This document shows, piece by piece, positions 55,241-62,828 of a stretch of DNA of 64,000 nucleotides; positions within the stretch are counted from its first letter, which is position 1, and the number at the start of each line of letters is the position of its first letter. Under the pieces are notes generated by a model that was given only the letters and a program-made list of their open reading frames with translations, ran no database searches and was not told the origin of the DNA. A program made the position numbers and the translations under genes. The stretch is from Peribacillus frigoritolerans (GTDB lineage: Bacteria; Bacillota; Bacilli; Bacillales; Bacillaceae), in contig NZ_SMZY01000002.1 of the NCBI RefSeq assembly GCF_004358755.1, forward strand, positions 1,178,001 through 1,242,000. The letters run 5' to 3'.

Positions 55241-55465
55241 TTAGTAGCCAACATTTCTGAGGTAGCCATACGAAACTTTTTCACTGCCATGTGTTGTCAG
55301 TATTAAGTTAACTTTTGATAGCACTAAACTTCTACTTAGCTTCATGTTCCTTGACTTCATTACTTCGATGTAATTATTGACCACAATCTTCGCTAAAGAA
55401 AACTTAAATGCTTTCTCTCCAATATCTTCTCTTACTGCTTCTAAATAACTAATCTTTTCATCCAT
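55241..55465 (-). CDS. unknown 74-residue protein
   Basis: Basic, helical, ending SYGYLRNVGY. AAGGA lies about 12 bases before the ATG, so expression is possible. Lies between the capsid gene and the ABC-3C operon, next to degenerate sequence. Could be a small phage-derived protein; I recognise no family. The 245 bases on its other side (54995-55240) hold no supported gene. Confidence 0.5.
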   Translation of the reverse strand: MDEKISYLEAVREDIGEKAFKFSLAKIVVNNYIEVMKSRNMKLSRSLVLSKVNLILTTHGSEKVSYGYLRNVGY

Positions 55466-55469
55466 ACTT

Positions 55470-55629
55470 CATCTATCCTTTCTGCAATTAATCTGCTGTT
55501 TAATACTGCTAATGTTCTAATTCAATCTGCCGAAGGTGCTGCATCTTTTCATGATTAGTGCTACTAAATCTTCATAAGCTTTTAATGCTGCAAATACCTT
55601 AATTGTACTTCATACATTTTAGTTGCCAT
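55470..55629 (-). pseudogene. degenerate small phage-type gene
   Basis: After an AGGAGG-type site a frame begins MATKMYEVQLR and shifts; the other frames continue ALKAYEDLVALIMK and then DAAPSAD, stop, IRTLAVLNSRLIAERIDEVW. The run of protein-like sequence across frames with one stop codon indicates decay of a gene of about 60 residues, possibly a head-tail connector remnant. The rest of 55466-55765 shows a terminator only. Confidence 0.4.
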
Positions 55630-55698
55630 GATAGAAGAAGAAAAGTCGCTATATATAATGTGTACACCGAACAGAAATTCCTCCTGTTGTATTGGAAT

Positions 55699-55731
55699 AA
55701 AAAGAAAAAGAGAGCCGATTTAACAACTCTC
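55699..55731 (-). terminator. capsid gene terminator
   Basis: GAGAG/CTCTC hairpin followed on the minus strand by CTTTTTCTTTTT, 35 bases past the capsid stop codon. Confidence 0.6.
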
Positions 55732-55765
55732 AATATTGTAAAATATTTCACATAAATGCTTATAG

Positions 55766-57388
55766 TTAAGCAACGATTGTTAGTTTTGATAATGCATCTG
55801 GATTATAAACGGCTCCATCCATGTAGGCATCAAATACGAATCCGAGTACGCCACGCAACGCTGATTCAGTATCATTAGTAGTTGTAAGGATCTGTGGATT
55901 TTTCTTAACCATTACTGCATATCCTGCTTCAACATTTCCGAAGACACATGGAACTTGTCCAACTGTATCACCAGCGTCTAAAGAATTAGTAACGATTAAT
56001 TTTAAACCAAGGAAAGTATAAGATAGGCGGCCGTTTACGGTGCCGTTTTGCATATAAAAATGTCCTGCGCCGTCCTTCAATATAGCGAGTCTATTGAAGA
56101 ACGGTCTTGAAACAATAAACGCTGAACCTTGTAGATAATCAGGATGAATTGATGTTACCATGTCGAGCATCTTATCTAACAGTTTTACATCTGTATTATC
56201 AGCTGCCTTAGACAAAGTGAACTTATTAATCTCTTCATTAGGAACGATACCTTTGAATTCTTCAGCAGCTGCGCCGCGAATTATTGATTTTTCTACAGCC
56301 TTGAATGTACGTTTTGCTAGTAAGTTAGGAACGTATTCAGCCATATTAATAGCTGCATCATTCACCAACTGCTTAGTAAGCACCATATGAGCGCCGACTC
56401 TCTTTTGATCTAATTCTACATAGCCTAGTTCAAATAAACCTTCAGTAAGAGGTTGTCCTTCTCCTACAAAAGCACCGACGCTTGTTGATGTTTCTCTAGC
56501 AACCTTTAATCTTCCGTGAACTGATGGGAACTTACGAGCGCGAGCGAATACTGGGGAACTTTCTTCTAGCTTCTCAACAATAATGTCGGCAACTGTTTCT
56601 GGAATTACAGCTCCACCCCCTGCGGTTGTTTGAAGATTGAAATCACGAGCTTCTTGAACTTCACCTGCAACATATGCGTTAAAAGCTTTGCTATCTAAAG
56701 TTCGTTTTTCCTCTGCTTCATTTTTGTAAGTAGTTCCATATCTGTGTACTGTTTTCATTTTGTTTTGCTCCTCTTTTTTTATTGTTGATACAGGAATATC
56801 AACTTCTGTAACTAAGTCCATTCCACGTGCTGCAATAGTTGATTGAGAATAGGCCGGATCTTTTACAACGCTTACTTCAAAGAGTTCAAGCTCTTCAATA
56901 GTTCGCTCATAAAGACCGGCTTCAAGATTTCGCCAACTGTCTTTGATAGTTCGGAAACCAAATGACATATTTTGATAGATTCTTGAATCAATCAATGTAT
57001 ATGCGTCCTTGCCCCAAGTTGTTGGAGCAATAGTTGCTTCCATCCATAAACCTTGTTCATCTTCTCGAAGAGTTAAAGACTCATTTCGAGTTGATGCCAA
57101 GATTTTTTCTTGTTTATGCTCAGCAAGAAAATCAATGTCTCTTGTGGCATTCTGTATTGCTCGGTTGAAAGCACCTTTTGCGATTTTTTCTACAAATTTC
57201 TTTCCAACACCCAAGACGTTGCTTAGTTGCTCGGTCTTATTGACATATCCTGATACCGTCATACTTCCATTCTTGTTTGAACGTAGTTCCATATTCAGAA
57301 CTCTAAGCTCAATATTTTTCATGAAGATCTTCATCCTTTCGTTTCTTATTGCTGAATCTATCAGCGCCCAATTTTTGAAAGTGGCCAT
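55766..57388 (-). CDS. HK97-type prohead protease fused to major capsid protein
   Basis: 540 residues. N-terminal HK97 prohead protease (about 25-190): SGYVNKTEQ, the catalytic His91 in FLAEHKQEK and Ser142 in IYQNMSFGFR. From about 211 it continues as an HK97-fold major capsid protein (DFNLQTTAGGGAVIPETV; LTKQLVNDAAINMAEYV; GSAFIVSRPFFNRLAIL). The long delta scaffold domain of classic HK97 capsid is missing. Start uncertain: 57388 has no ribosome site, ATG at 57322 has AAGGA 10 bases upstream. No portal or terminase gene is near. Confidence 0.92.
   Translation of the reverse strand: MATFKNWALIDSAIRNERMKIFMKNIELRVLNMELRSNKNGSMTVSGYVNKTEQLSNVLGVGKKFVEKIAKGAFNRAIQNATRDIDFLAEHKQEKILASTRNESLTLREDEQGLWMEATIAPTTWGKDAYTLIDSRIYQNMSFGFRTIKDSWRNLEAGLYERTIEELELFEVSVVKDPAYSQSTIAARGMDLVTEVDIPVSTIKKEEQNKMKTVHRYGTTYKNEAEEKRTLDSKAFNAYVAGEVQEARDFNLQTTAGGGAVIPETVADIIVEKLEESSPVFARARKFPSVHGRLKVARETSTSVGAFVGEGQPLTEGLFELGYVELDQKRVGAHMVLTKQLVNDAAINMAEYVPNLLAKRTFKAVEKSIIRGAAAEEFKGIVPNEEINKFTLSKAADNTDVKLLDKMLDMVTSIHPDYLQGSAFIVSRPFFNRLAILKDGAGHFYMQNGTVNGRLSYTFLGLKLIVTNSLDAGDTVGQVPCVFGNVEAGYAVMVKKNPQILTTTNDTESALRGVLGFVFDAYMDGAVYNPDALSKLTIVA
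56758..56774 (-). promoter_or_regulatory. internal ribosome binding site for free capsid protein
   Basis: AGAGGAG, 9 bases, then an in-frame ATG (codon 211) exactly at the junction between protease and capsid domain. It would make a free 330-residue capsid protein besides the fusion. Confidence 0.65.
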
Positions 57389-57389
57389 T

Positions 57390-57622
57390 TAAATAAAAAA
57401 AGACGTATCCGAAGATACGTCAGGGTTTTGAAAGTTTTCCAAGCTTTCAAAGCGACTTCTCTTATCAGGAGAAGCAAAAAATACGAGACTTAACTATTCT
57501 GTAAGGTAGTTATAGTAGTCACTGCAAAAGCAGTGCCAGATTTTATGATTTTATTAATAAATTTGCATGAACTTGCAACTAAAAAATCGCAAAAAAAAGA
57601 CGATCAAATTAATGATCGCCTT
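57390..57622 (-). other. hairpin-rich region with two terminators upstream of the capsid gene
   Basis: GACGTATC-TTCG-GATACGTC with T7 on the minus strand (57402-57421) ends right before the capsid open frame. GGCGATCA/TGATCGTC with T8 (57599-57622) is a second terminator. Between them are at least two more stem-loops (CTTCTC/GAGAAG, GGCACTGC/GCAGTG). Candidate attenuator, antitermination target or packaging site. Confidence 0.55.
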
Positions 57623-57684
57623 CTTGGATACTAACCGTAAAAAGGTACGGCTCTTTGTGTTTCACTGAAAATAGGAGGTTATTT

Positions 57685-57845
57685 ATGAATTTAAAGCTTG
57701 AGAAAAACGTAAAACCTTCAAGTACTCATGCTTGAAAGATCTACCGATTCACAAATTAACAGAACTTCTAAAAATCGAAAAGAAGTCAGAGAAGAAATTG
57801 CATGGTTGTGCAACTCTCTCTATTATATATATATCCAAGTAGTAG
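57685..57845 (+). pseudogene. short frameshifted open frame
   Basis: Strong AGGAGG precedes ATG at 57685. The frame runs 16 codons (MNLKLEKNVKP...), then the +1 frame carries on as KYSCLKDLPIHKLTELLKIE for about 45 codons. Looks like a small gene broken by one indel. The function is unknown. Confidence 0.35.
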
Positions 57846-57888
57846 TTTCTGTACGAAATTAAAGTAAGTTTATATAAAAATATATAAA

Positions 57889-58983
57889 TTAAGCTGCTAC
57901 ATCTTTTTTCCAAGTATTTAATGCAGACTCACGGCTTCTCAATACATAAAGTAATTTATCAATACCATTTCTCTGACTATCAGTCAGTTTTTTATTACTA
58001 AATCTCAGCACACTAAAGTAATTAATTTCAGAATGTAATTTCTCTAGTTCAATTGCTCTTGATATTTCTTCATCGTCAGGAAAATCATCCCAATCCCTTT
58101 GTTCTGGATCCTTTCCAATTACCGAATGATGGTTGAAGCTAATAACTGTATGCTCTAGATATATACGTCTCATAGGGTCTTCATCTTCAGTATTTAAAAA
58201 ATCAATTATATCAGTGTAGTCTTTTTCAGTTCTGACTGGGATATCAAAATAGCTAGAAAAATGTTCATAAGCTTTTTTACTAGGAATCTTTGTAAATGCT
58301 TTTCGTGGAAGCGCACCATATTCTTCTTTACATTCAAGTTGCGCTGCAATTTTCGCATTTTTATATAATGCTTTTATAGCTTCATCGCTATGACAATAAA
58401 ATAAATTCTCAGAAACATAATCTGACTTTATTTTATGAATGAAGTCAATCATTTCTTGATAATCGTCTTCACTAATTTCTTCTAAGATATCTTGGCTATT
58501 TAGTACTTTATAGTAAGTATATTTATTAAAATCTTTTTCTTTTGAATACAGTTCGCCTGTTTCAGCATCAAAAGTAATTGAAGGAATCTTCTTTTTCTCA
58601 CTTTCAAGAATTCCATATTTCTGAAAAAGTTTCATATATTTTGAAACTGTATGACGCTCCATATTTATATTCTCGCCAAGTTTTTCATTACTCAATATTG
58701 TTTGATCATCTTCAAAAAGAAATCTCAATAGTTTTTCTGCGTTTTTTTCTCTTGGAAAAGATACTATACGTCCTGCAACTTGCTCACAGACTTTTATGAA
58801 ATCAGATTTTTGAACTTCTTTATAATTGATTATATCGTAAGCATAAATTCCTTTTGAAACTTTGTATCTATCGCTATGTATATAATCTTTTAAAGTAATT
58901 TTATACGTTCTTCTTAAAGAGTTAGCTGCAATTCCTAGTTCGAGAGCTAGCTCTTGTTCTGTATATGTTTTAAGATCTAGCAT
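57889..58983 (-). CDS. winged-helix DNA-binding protein of the element
   Basis: 364 residues from the ATG at 58983 (AAAGGA upstream). The N-terminus has a helix-turn-helix-like segment (TEQELALELGIAANSLRRTY) and a second one near 105-130 (NEKLGENINMERHTVSKYMKL). The rest is acidic and helical. Perhaps a replication or late-gene regulator of the element. No family recognised with confidence. Confidence 0.72.
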   Translation of the reverse strand: MLDLKTYTEQELALELGIAANSLRRTYKITLKDYIHSDRYKVSKGIYAYDIINYKEVQKSDFIKVCEQVAGRIVSFPREKNAEKLLRFLFEDDQTILSNEKLGENINMERHTVSKYMKLFQKYGILESEKKKIPSITFDAETGELYSKEKDFNKYTYYKVLNSQDILEEISEDDYQEMIDFIHKIKSDYVSENLFYCHSDEAIKALYKNAKIAAQLECKEEYGALPRKAFTKIPSKKAYEHFSSYFDIPVRTEKDYTDIIDFLNTEDEDPMRRIYLEHTVISFNHHSVIGKDPEQRDWDDFPDDEEISRAIELEKLHSEINYFSVLRFSNKKLTDSQRNGIDKLLYVLRSRESALNTWKKDVAA

Positions 58984-59088
58984 ATTAGAATGTCCTTTCA
59001 AAATGTAATTATTAGAATGATTTAGTTTCAATTAGAAAAAATTGTCAAGTGAAAATTACCATTATAATAAATATATATATAGGTAACT

Positions 59089-59265
59089 TTACAGTGACTG
59101 TTTTTTATTAGATAAATAAATATCTTCAGCTAAAGTAAAAGAGTCTTCAAATAAGTAGACTAAGAAATTAGATTTATGTTTATTCTCTTCAATACGAATA
59201 ATCTTATGACCTCGACCTACAAGTTCCATTGCTAACGACCTTTTAAATACTCTCTTTATTTTCAT
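59089..59265 (-). CDS. 58-residue protein, DUF5659-like
   Basis: Starts MKIKRVFKRSLAMELVGRGH; the segment GHKIIRIEENKHKSNFLVYLFE matches the pattern of small phage proteins I associate with DUF5659. AAGGAGC lies at good spacing before the ATG. Typical early accessory gene of phages and satellites; function unknown. Confidence 0.72.
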   Translation of the reverse strand: MKIKRVFKRSLAMELVGRGHKIIRIEENKHKSNFLVYLFEDSFTLAEDIYLSNKKQSL

Positions 59266-59650
59266 ATTTGAATGCTCCTTCTTTTTTTAAGTATAAGAAC
59301 AATTAATATATATATATCTGTATTCTTTAAAACGTAAATCATCTATTGTAATTATTTGAAATAAAAGAAAGATTTATATAAAAAAAGATAGACCTCTATG
59401 AAGCCTATCAAATCAGCATTTGTATAAAATTAATATTTCCGTACAGAATTCCGTACTTATGAAAGTCAATAATAGCAATGATCTGAAAAACCGCTAACTT
59501 TCGATAAGCTGAGTTTTATGCAAACTAACTAAGATACCTTACTTAATAATAAAATGAGAATTTTAATTTATTATAAAACCTTTAAAGGATTTGGTTAGTG
59601 TATTATTAAAATATAACGAAAAATAGAGTAATAATAAAAGGATGAATATA
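59266..59650. other. AT-rich divergent regulatory region
   Basis: 385 bases without a gene between divergent genes. Holds a 16-bp near-palindrome GTACAGAATTCCGTAC (59441-59456), a candidate operator, and a minus-strand terminator (GATAG/CTATC with T7, 59385-59408) without an upstream gene. The latter could end a short RNA. AAAGGA at 59637 is the ribosome site of the next gene. Confidence 0.5.
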
Positions 59651-61048
59651 ATGGTAATTACAAATGATTTTCAATGTAATGTTTGTAATAGCATTACTCG
59701 TATAAAAGTGCAGCTAGGTTGGTTAAATAATTATCCAGTAAGAATTAAATGTGGTAATTGCCATATTTCAATATTCGGAAACGTGTCTTTAAATCCAGGA
59801 CTCTCCATTAAATTAAATAATGTAACCCCTTTAGAAGACATGGGAAAACCTGATTTTTTAATTGAAGTTTCTGGAGAACTTTTAACCGACAAAATGAGTC
59901 CATTTACTAAAGAGAGAAATATTTTTTTCTCCCCTTTTCTCAAAAATGGTATACACTACATGGGAGAAAACTTCGAAAAATTTACACAAAGTACAAACCG
60001 CTTTCTTTATAATATTGAGAATGACTGGCCGACTTTAAAACGAATTAATGAACTTTGGTTCAATGGAAACCATACATACTTACCTAAAGAAATTCATAAA
60101 TTACTAAGTAAAACCGAATTCCCTGCTGATAACGAGCTAGAATTATTAAGAGCGGTTCATGTCTTAAATTTTTTGTTTACCAATACTTTTGCAGATAAAT
60201 ACTTTAAAGAAATTTCCACCCATATATTTAAAGAGTTTCGAAATATTAACGATAGTAACCAATTAATTTTATTGGCAAAACACTTTGAAAGTCATTTAAA
60301 TGACTTTGAACAAAAATTATTAGGTATTTTAAATAAGTTTATTGAAAAATTCCACATGTTTATACCAATTTACGGATTAGACTTTTATTCAGAAGAAAAA
60401 GACAAAGAAGAAGTAATGAAGAATTTAGGATTAACAACTGTTGATTTTGAAGATATTAAGGATTTTTATATAGATACTTTTGAGGATATAGGTGATATTT
60501 TAAATTTAGTCGTTGCCTATAATAATTTAAAACATCGAGCAGATTATAAAAAAATGAAAGAAAATGTAATCAAAGAAATTCTAGTCATTGAAGATTACAT
60601 GAAAATGCGAAATAAAGGACGAAAATTAGAATTTATTAATGGTGAAGAAAGCTTTGATAAAATTTTTGTTTCCAAAGTTGATAATAGATTGCGAAATGCA
60701 ATAGGACATAGAAGTTATACTTATGATGTTATTACTCAAGAGTTAACTTATTATCCCTCTGGTGAAAATAAAAAAGGCACTCCTGAAAGGTTATATTTAA
60801 CAGAATTTGTTCTTGAATGTTTTCAGTTAATGAGATCGTGTATCGGGCTTTCAGAAATTGTTTATCAAACCCGTAAATCTATTTATGTCAGTCAAGGTAT
60901 GTTTCCTAGAACCAAAGAAGATTACTATCCTTCGTCTACAGAAAATAATGCTAATTATTATCAAGTTAAAAACAAAAAACGTTCTACTAAAGTCAAAAAC
61001 AAAAAGAAAATATCAAAAAAATCTCGTCAACATAATAGAAACAGGTAA
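59651..61048 (+). CDS. zinc-ribbon plus HEPN-like protein, candidate RNase defence gene
   Basis: 465 residues from the ATG at 59651 (AAAGGA 8 bases upstream). N-terminal CxxC...CxxC zinc ribbon (CNVC, CGNC). A long helical middle part follows. Near 348-353 is LRNAIGHRSY, a canonical HEPN RNxxxH motif, followed by the helix typical of HEPN domains. The tail is very basic (Lys/Arg/Asn). Single gene with its own terminator, opposite in strand to its neighbours: the pattern of cargo. HEPN RNases commonly act in phage defence by cutting RNA. The family is not one I recognise by name. Confidence 0.72.
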   Translation: MVITNDFQCNVCNSITRIKVQLGWLNNYPVRIKCGNCHISIFGNVSLNPGLSIKLNNVTPLEDMGKPDFLIEVSGELLTDKMSPFTKERNIFFSPFLKNGIHYMGENFEKFTQSTNRFLYNIENDWPTLKRINELWFNGNHTYLPKEIHKLLSKTEFPADNELELLRAVHVLNFLFTNTFADKYFKEISTHIFKEFRNINDSNQLILLAKHFESHLNDFEQKLLGILNKFIEKFHMFIPIYGLDFYSEEKDKEEVMKNLGLTTVDFEDIKDFYIDTFEDIGDILNLVVAYNNLKHRADYKKMKENVIKEILVIEDYMKMRNKGRKLEFINGEESFDKIFVSKVDNRLRNAIGHRSYTYDVITQELTYYPSGENKKGTPERLYLTEFVLECFQLMRSCIGLSEIVYQTRKSIYVSQGMFPRTKEDYYPSSTENNANYYQVKNKKRSTKVKNKKKISKKSRQHNRNR

Positions 61049-61050
61049 AC

Positions 61051-61081
61051 TAAAAGGGGCTAAAGTGTCCCTTTTGTTTTG
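61051..61081 (+). terminator. terminator of the HEPN-like gene
   Basis: AAAAGGG/CCCTTTT stem and T-rich tail right after the stop codon. Confidence 0.8.
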
Positions 61082-61118
61082 TTAATAAATTATTGATTTT
61101 ATGTAACGAATGAAATTA

Positions 61119-61147
61119 AAAAAGACCGAGCATTATGCTCGATCTCC
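61119..61147 (-). terminator. terminator of the replication-region genes
   Basis: GATCGAGCAT/ATGCTCGGTC stem and T6 on the minus strand, overlapping the end of the 74-residue gene. Confidence 0.75.
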
Positions 61148-61357
61148 TTCTTCTTTATGAATTCGATTGAAGTACATATCATGTATTCCAATTTTTCCCG
61201 AAAGGAACTCTACATCCTTCTCTATGTTAGAAAGTCGCTCTTCCATGTTTGGATTACTTCTAACATTATAATACTCGTCATACATCATATCTAATAGCTT
61301 CCAACGCTCACCATTCTCTAATTCCTTAATCATTTGGAATAATTTTTCTGCAGTCAT
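61133..61357 (-). CDS. unknown 74-residue protein
   Basis: Acidic, helical; contains a short coiled-coil-like stretch (NMEERLSNIEKDVEFLSGKI). GGAGATG before the ATG. Downstream of the MerR-like gene on the same strand. Possibly a small regulator; no family recognised. Confidence 0.62.
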   Translation of the reverse strand: MTAEKLFQMIKELENGERWKLLDMMYDEYYNVRSNPNMEERLSNIEKDVEFLSGKIGIHDMYFNRIHKEEGDRA

Positions 61358-61526
61358 TTTAAATCATCTCCAATTTTTAATTTAAATATAAAATTAAGCT
61401 AGATAATATATTTATTATCCAACTTATTCCTGTGTAATCTGGGTCAATCTAGAGCTTCTGAAGGCTATCCGTGGATATCCCATTACCTCGTTATCTAACC
61501 TTCTTGAATTTCTTATCAATTAACGC

Positions 61527-61883
61527 TTATAGCTTATCTACTTTTTTATTTAATTTCTTAATCTTATTATCAATTTCTTTAATACTATCTAAAATAATAT
61601 TTAGCTGTATTCCATGTTGAATCATTAATTGCTTTAAATCAAGCTCTTTGTTCACTTGTGGCTCCTTATTCAGTAAAATTTCTACTGACTTTTCCACAGT
61701 ATTTCCTGGCTCATTCTTTAAATAGATTAGCTTTCTAAATAACTCAATTTCATATTCAGAAAAAACCAAATACCCCTGCTTGCTTCTAGTGAACTTATAA
61801 TTATTCTTTTCAAATAGGAGATAATACTTTTTTACTGCTGAAGAAGTTACACCAAGGATAGCAGCTACCTCATTTATTCTCAT
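61527..61883 (-). CDS. MerR-like DNA-binding protein
   Basis: 118 residues from the ATG at 61883 (AGGAGG upstream). N-terminal MerR-type helix-turn-helix and wing (INEVAAILGVTSSAVKKYY; GYLVFSEYEIELFRKLIYLK) and a C-terminal coiled coil (IDNKIKKLNKKVDKL). Directly after the initiator gene, the place where plasmid partition or copy-control proteins lie. Confidence 0.8.
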   Translation of the reverse strand: MRINEVAAILGVTSSAVKKYYLLFEKNNYKFTRSKQGYLVFSEYEIELFRKLIYLKNEPGNTVEKSVEILLNKEPQVNKELDLKQLMIQHGIQLNIILDSIKEIDNKIKKLNKKVDKL

Positions 61884-61918
61884 ATTGAACCTCCTAAAAA
61901 TATACATTCATTATATCA

Positions 61919-62671
61919 TTAATCTTCTAACCAGTTATATAAAGGAATTTTCAGTTTTCCAAATCGTTCAGAAAAATCAATATTCCCTCTCTTCATATTG
62001 CTTTTGTATAATGTATTTTCCAAACAAGTTCTAAGGTATGCTCCAAAGTTTTCAACGTCTGGATTCCTATTCACTTCATCCAAGACCCTAAAGCATACTT
62101 CTTTGCTCAGTCCTTTCAATCGATATTCAGTAAATAATTTATTGATTGTATCTTCATTGTTAACCGAGTCTTTGTTAACAAATATATTCTCATTATTAAT
62201 TATCTCATTTTTAATATTCTTATTATTAATAGATGCTCGCATTTGACATTCATGTGTGCTCTCATTGAGCATTCCTGATTGCTCATTTTGAACACTCCTT
62301 TCACCGCTTGGTGTGAAAGTATCATTTTCATCATAATTTAATCTACCTACATAAATACGATTGGGTTTATTCAATCCCATCCTTTTTTCACCAATCAATT
62401 TACGTCGTATCAATTCTGTTTTACATCTTCTAAATGTAGAATGACTAAATCCTAAGAGCTCTGCACCGCTTTCAATAGACATAATAACGTAATATCGATC
62501 ATGTTCATCTTTCCACTCATTTACCATACTTAACTGTAGTTTATCAATTAAGGCTATGTAGAGGAGTTTGGCTTGAGGCATCATATCTTTATATTCACCT
62601 CCATATAATAAAACTTTTGGAGCTTGGACATAAATTAAATTATCTTTTTGTTGAGAAGTATAGTACCTCAT
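61919..62671 (-). CDS. RepA_N-type replication initiator
   Basis: 250 residues from the ATG at 62671 (AAAGGG upstream). The N-terminal half is the RepA_N winged-helix initiator: LIYVQAPKVLLYGGEYKDM, AKLLYIALIDKLQLS, and GLNKPNRIYVG at the end. The C-terminal domain follows a hydrophilic linker. Such initiators drive theta plasmids and some integrative elements of Gram-positives. In this family the origin usually lies within the gene, which agrees with the repeats found there. Confidence 0.85.
   Translation of the reverse strand: MRYYTSQQKDNLIYVQAPKVLLYGGEYKDMMPQAKLLYIALIDKLQLSMVNEWKDEHDRYYVIMSIESGAELLGFSHSTFRRCKTELIRRKLIGEKRMGLNKPNRIYVGRLNYDENDTFTPSGERSVQNEQSGMLNESTHECQMRASINNKNIKNEIINNENIFVNKDSVNNEDTINKLFTEYRLKGLSKEVCFRVLDEVNRNPDVENFGAYLRTCLENTLYKSNMKRGNIDFSERFGKLKIPLYNWLED
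62231..62322. other. candidate replication origin (iterons inside the initiator gene)
   Basis: TGCTC at 62235, 62258 and 62281, each within a TGCTCnCATT-like unit, exactly 23 bases apart, followed by an imperfect dyad TTTCACC..GGTGTGAAA. The 23-bp period is out of phase with codons, so it is not a protein repeat. Confidence 0.55.
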
Positions 62672-62687
62672 TAGTTGTCCCTTTCTT

Positions 62688-62742
62688 GACAAGACAACAA
62701 TCATTTACTACTATTTGAAGTAGACAAGACTGTCATCTTGTC
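62688..62742. promoter_or_regulatory. possible operator upstream of the initiator gene
   Basis: GACAAGAC at 62688 and 62723; the second is part of the perfect dyad GACAAGA/TCTTGTC (62723-62742). Candidate autoregulatory site. Confidence 0.45.
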
Positions 62743-62752
62743 GGTTCTTATT

Positions 62753-62790
62753 AAGAGATGGTAGAGCCGCAAACTCATATACCATCTCTT
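62753..62790. terminator. hairpin between initiator and integrase regions
   Basis: AAGAGATGGTA pairs perfectly with TACCATCTCTT; T-rich on the plus side. Probably insulates integrase and replication genes. Confidence 0.65.
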
Positions 62791-62828
62791 TTATTAATTT
62801 TATAACACGAACACAAGTTCGTACACTT

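Noticed and set aside
61133-61883. Toxin-antitoxin pair
   Set aside because: The two genes are 170 bases apart, neither matches a toxin family I know, and the MerR-like protein fits replication control better.
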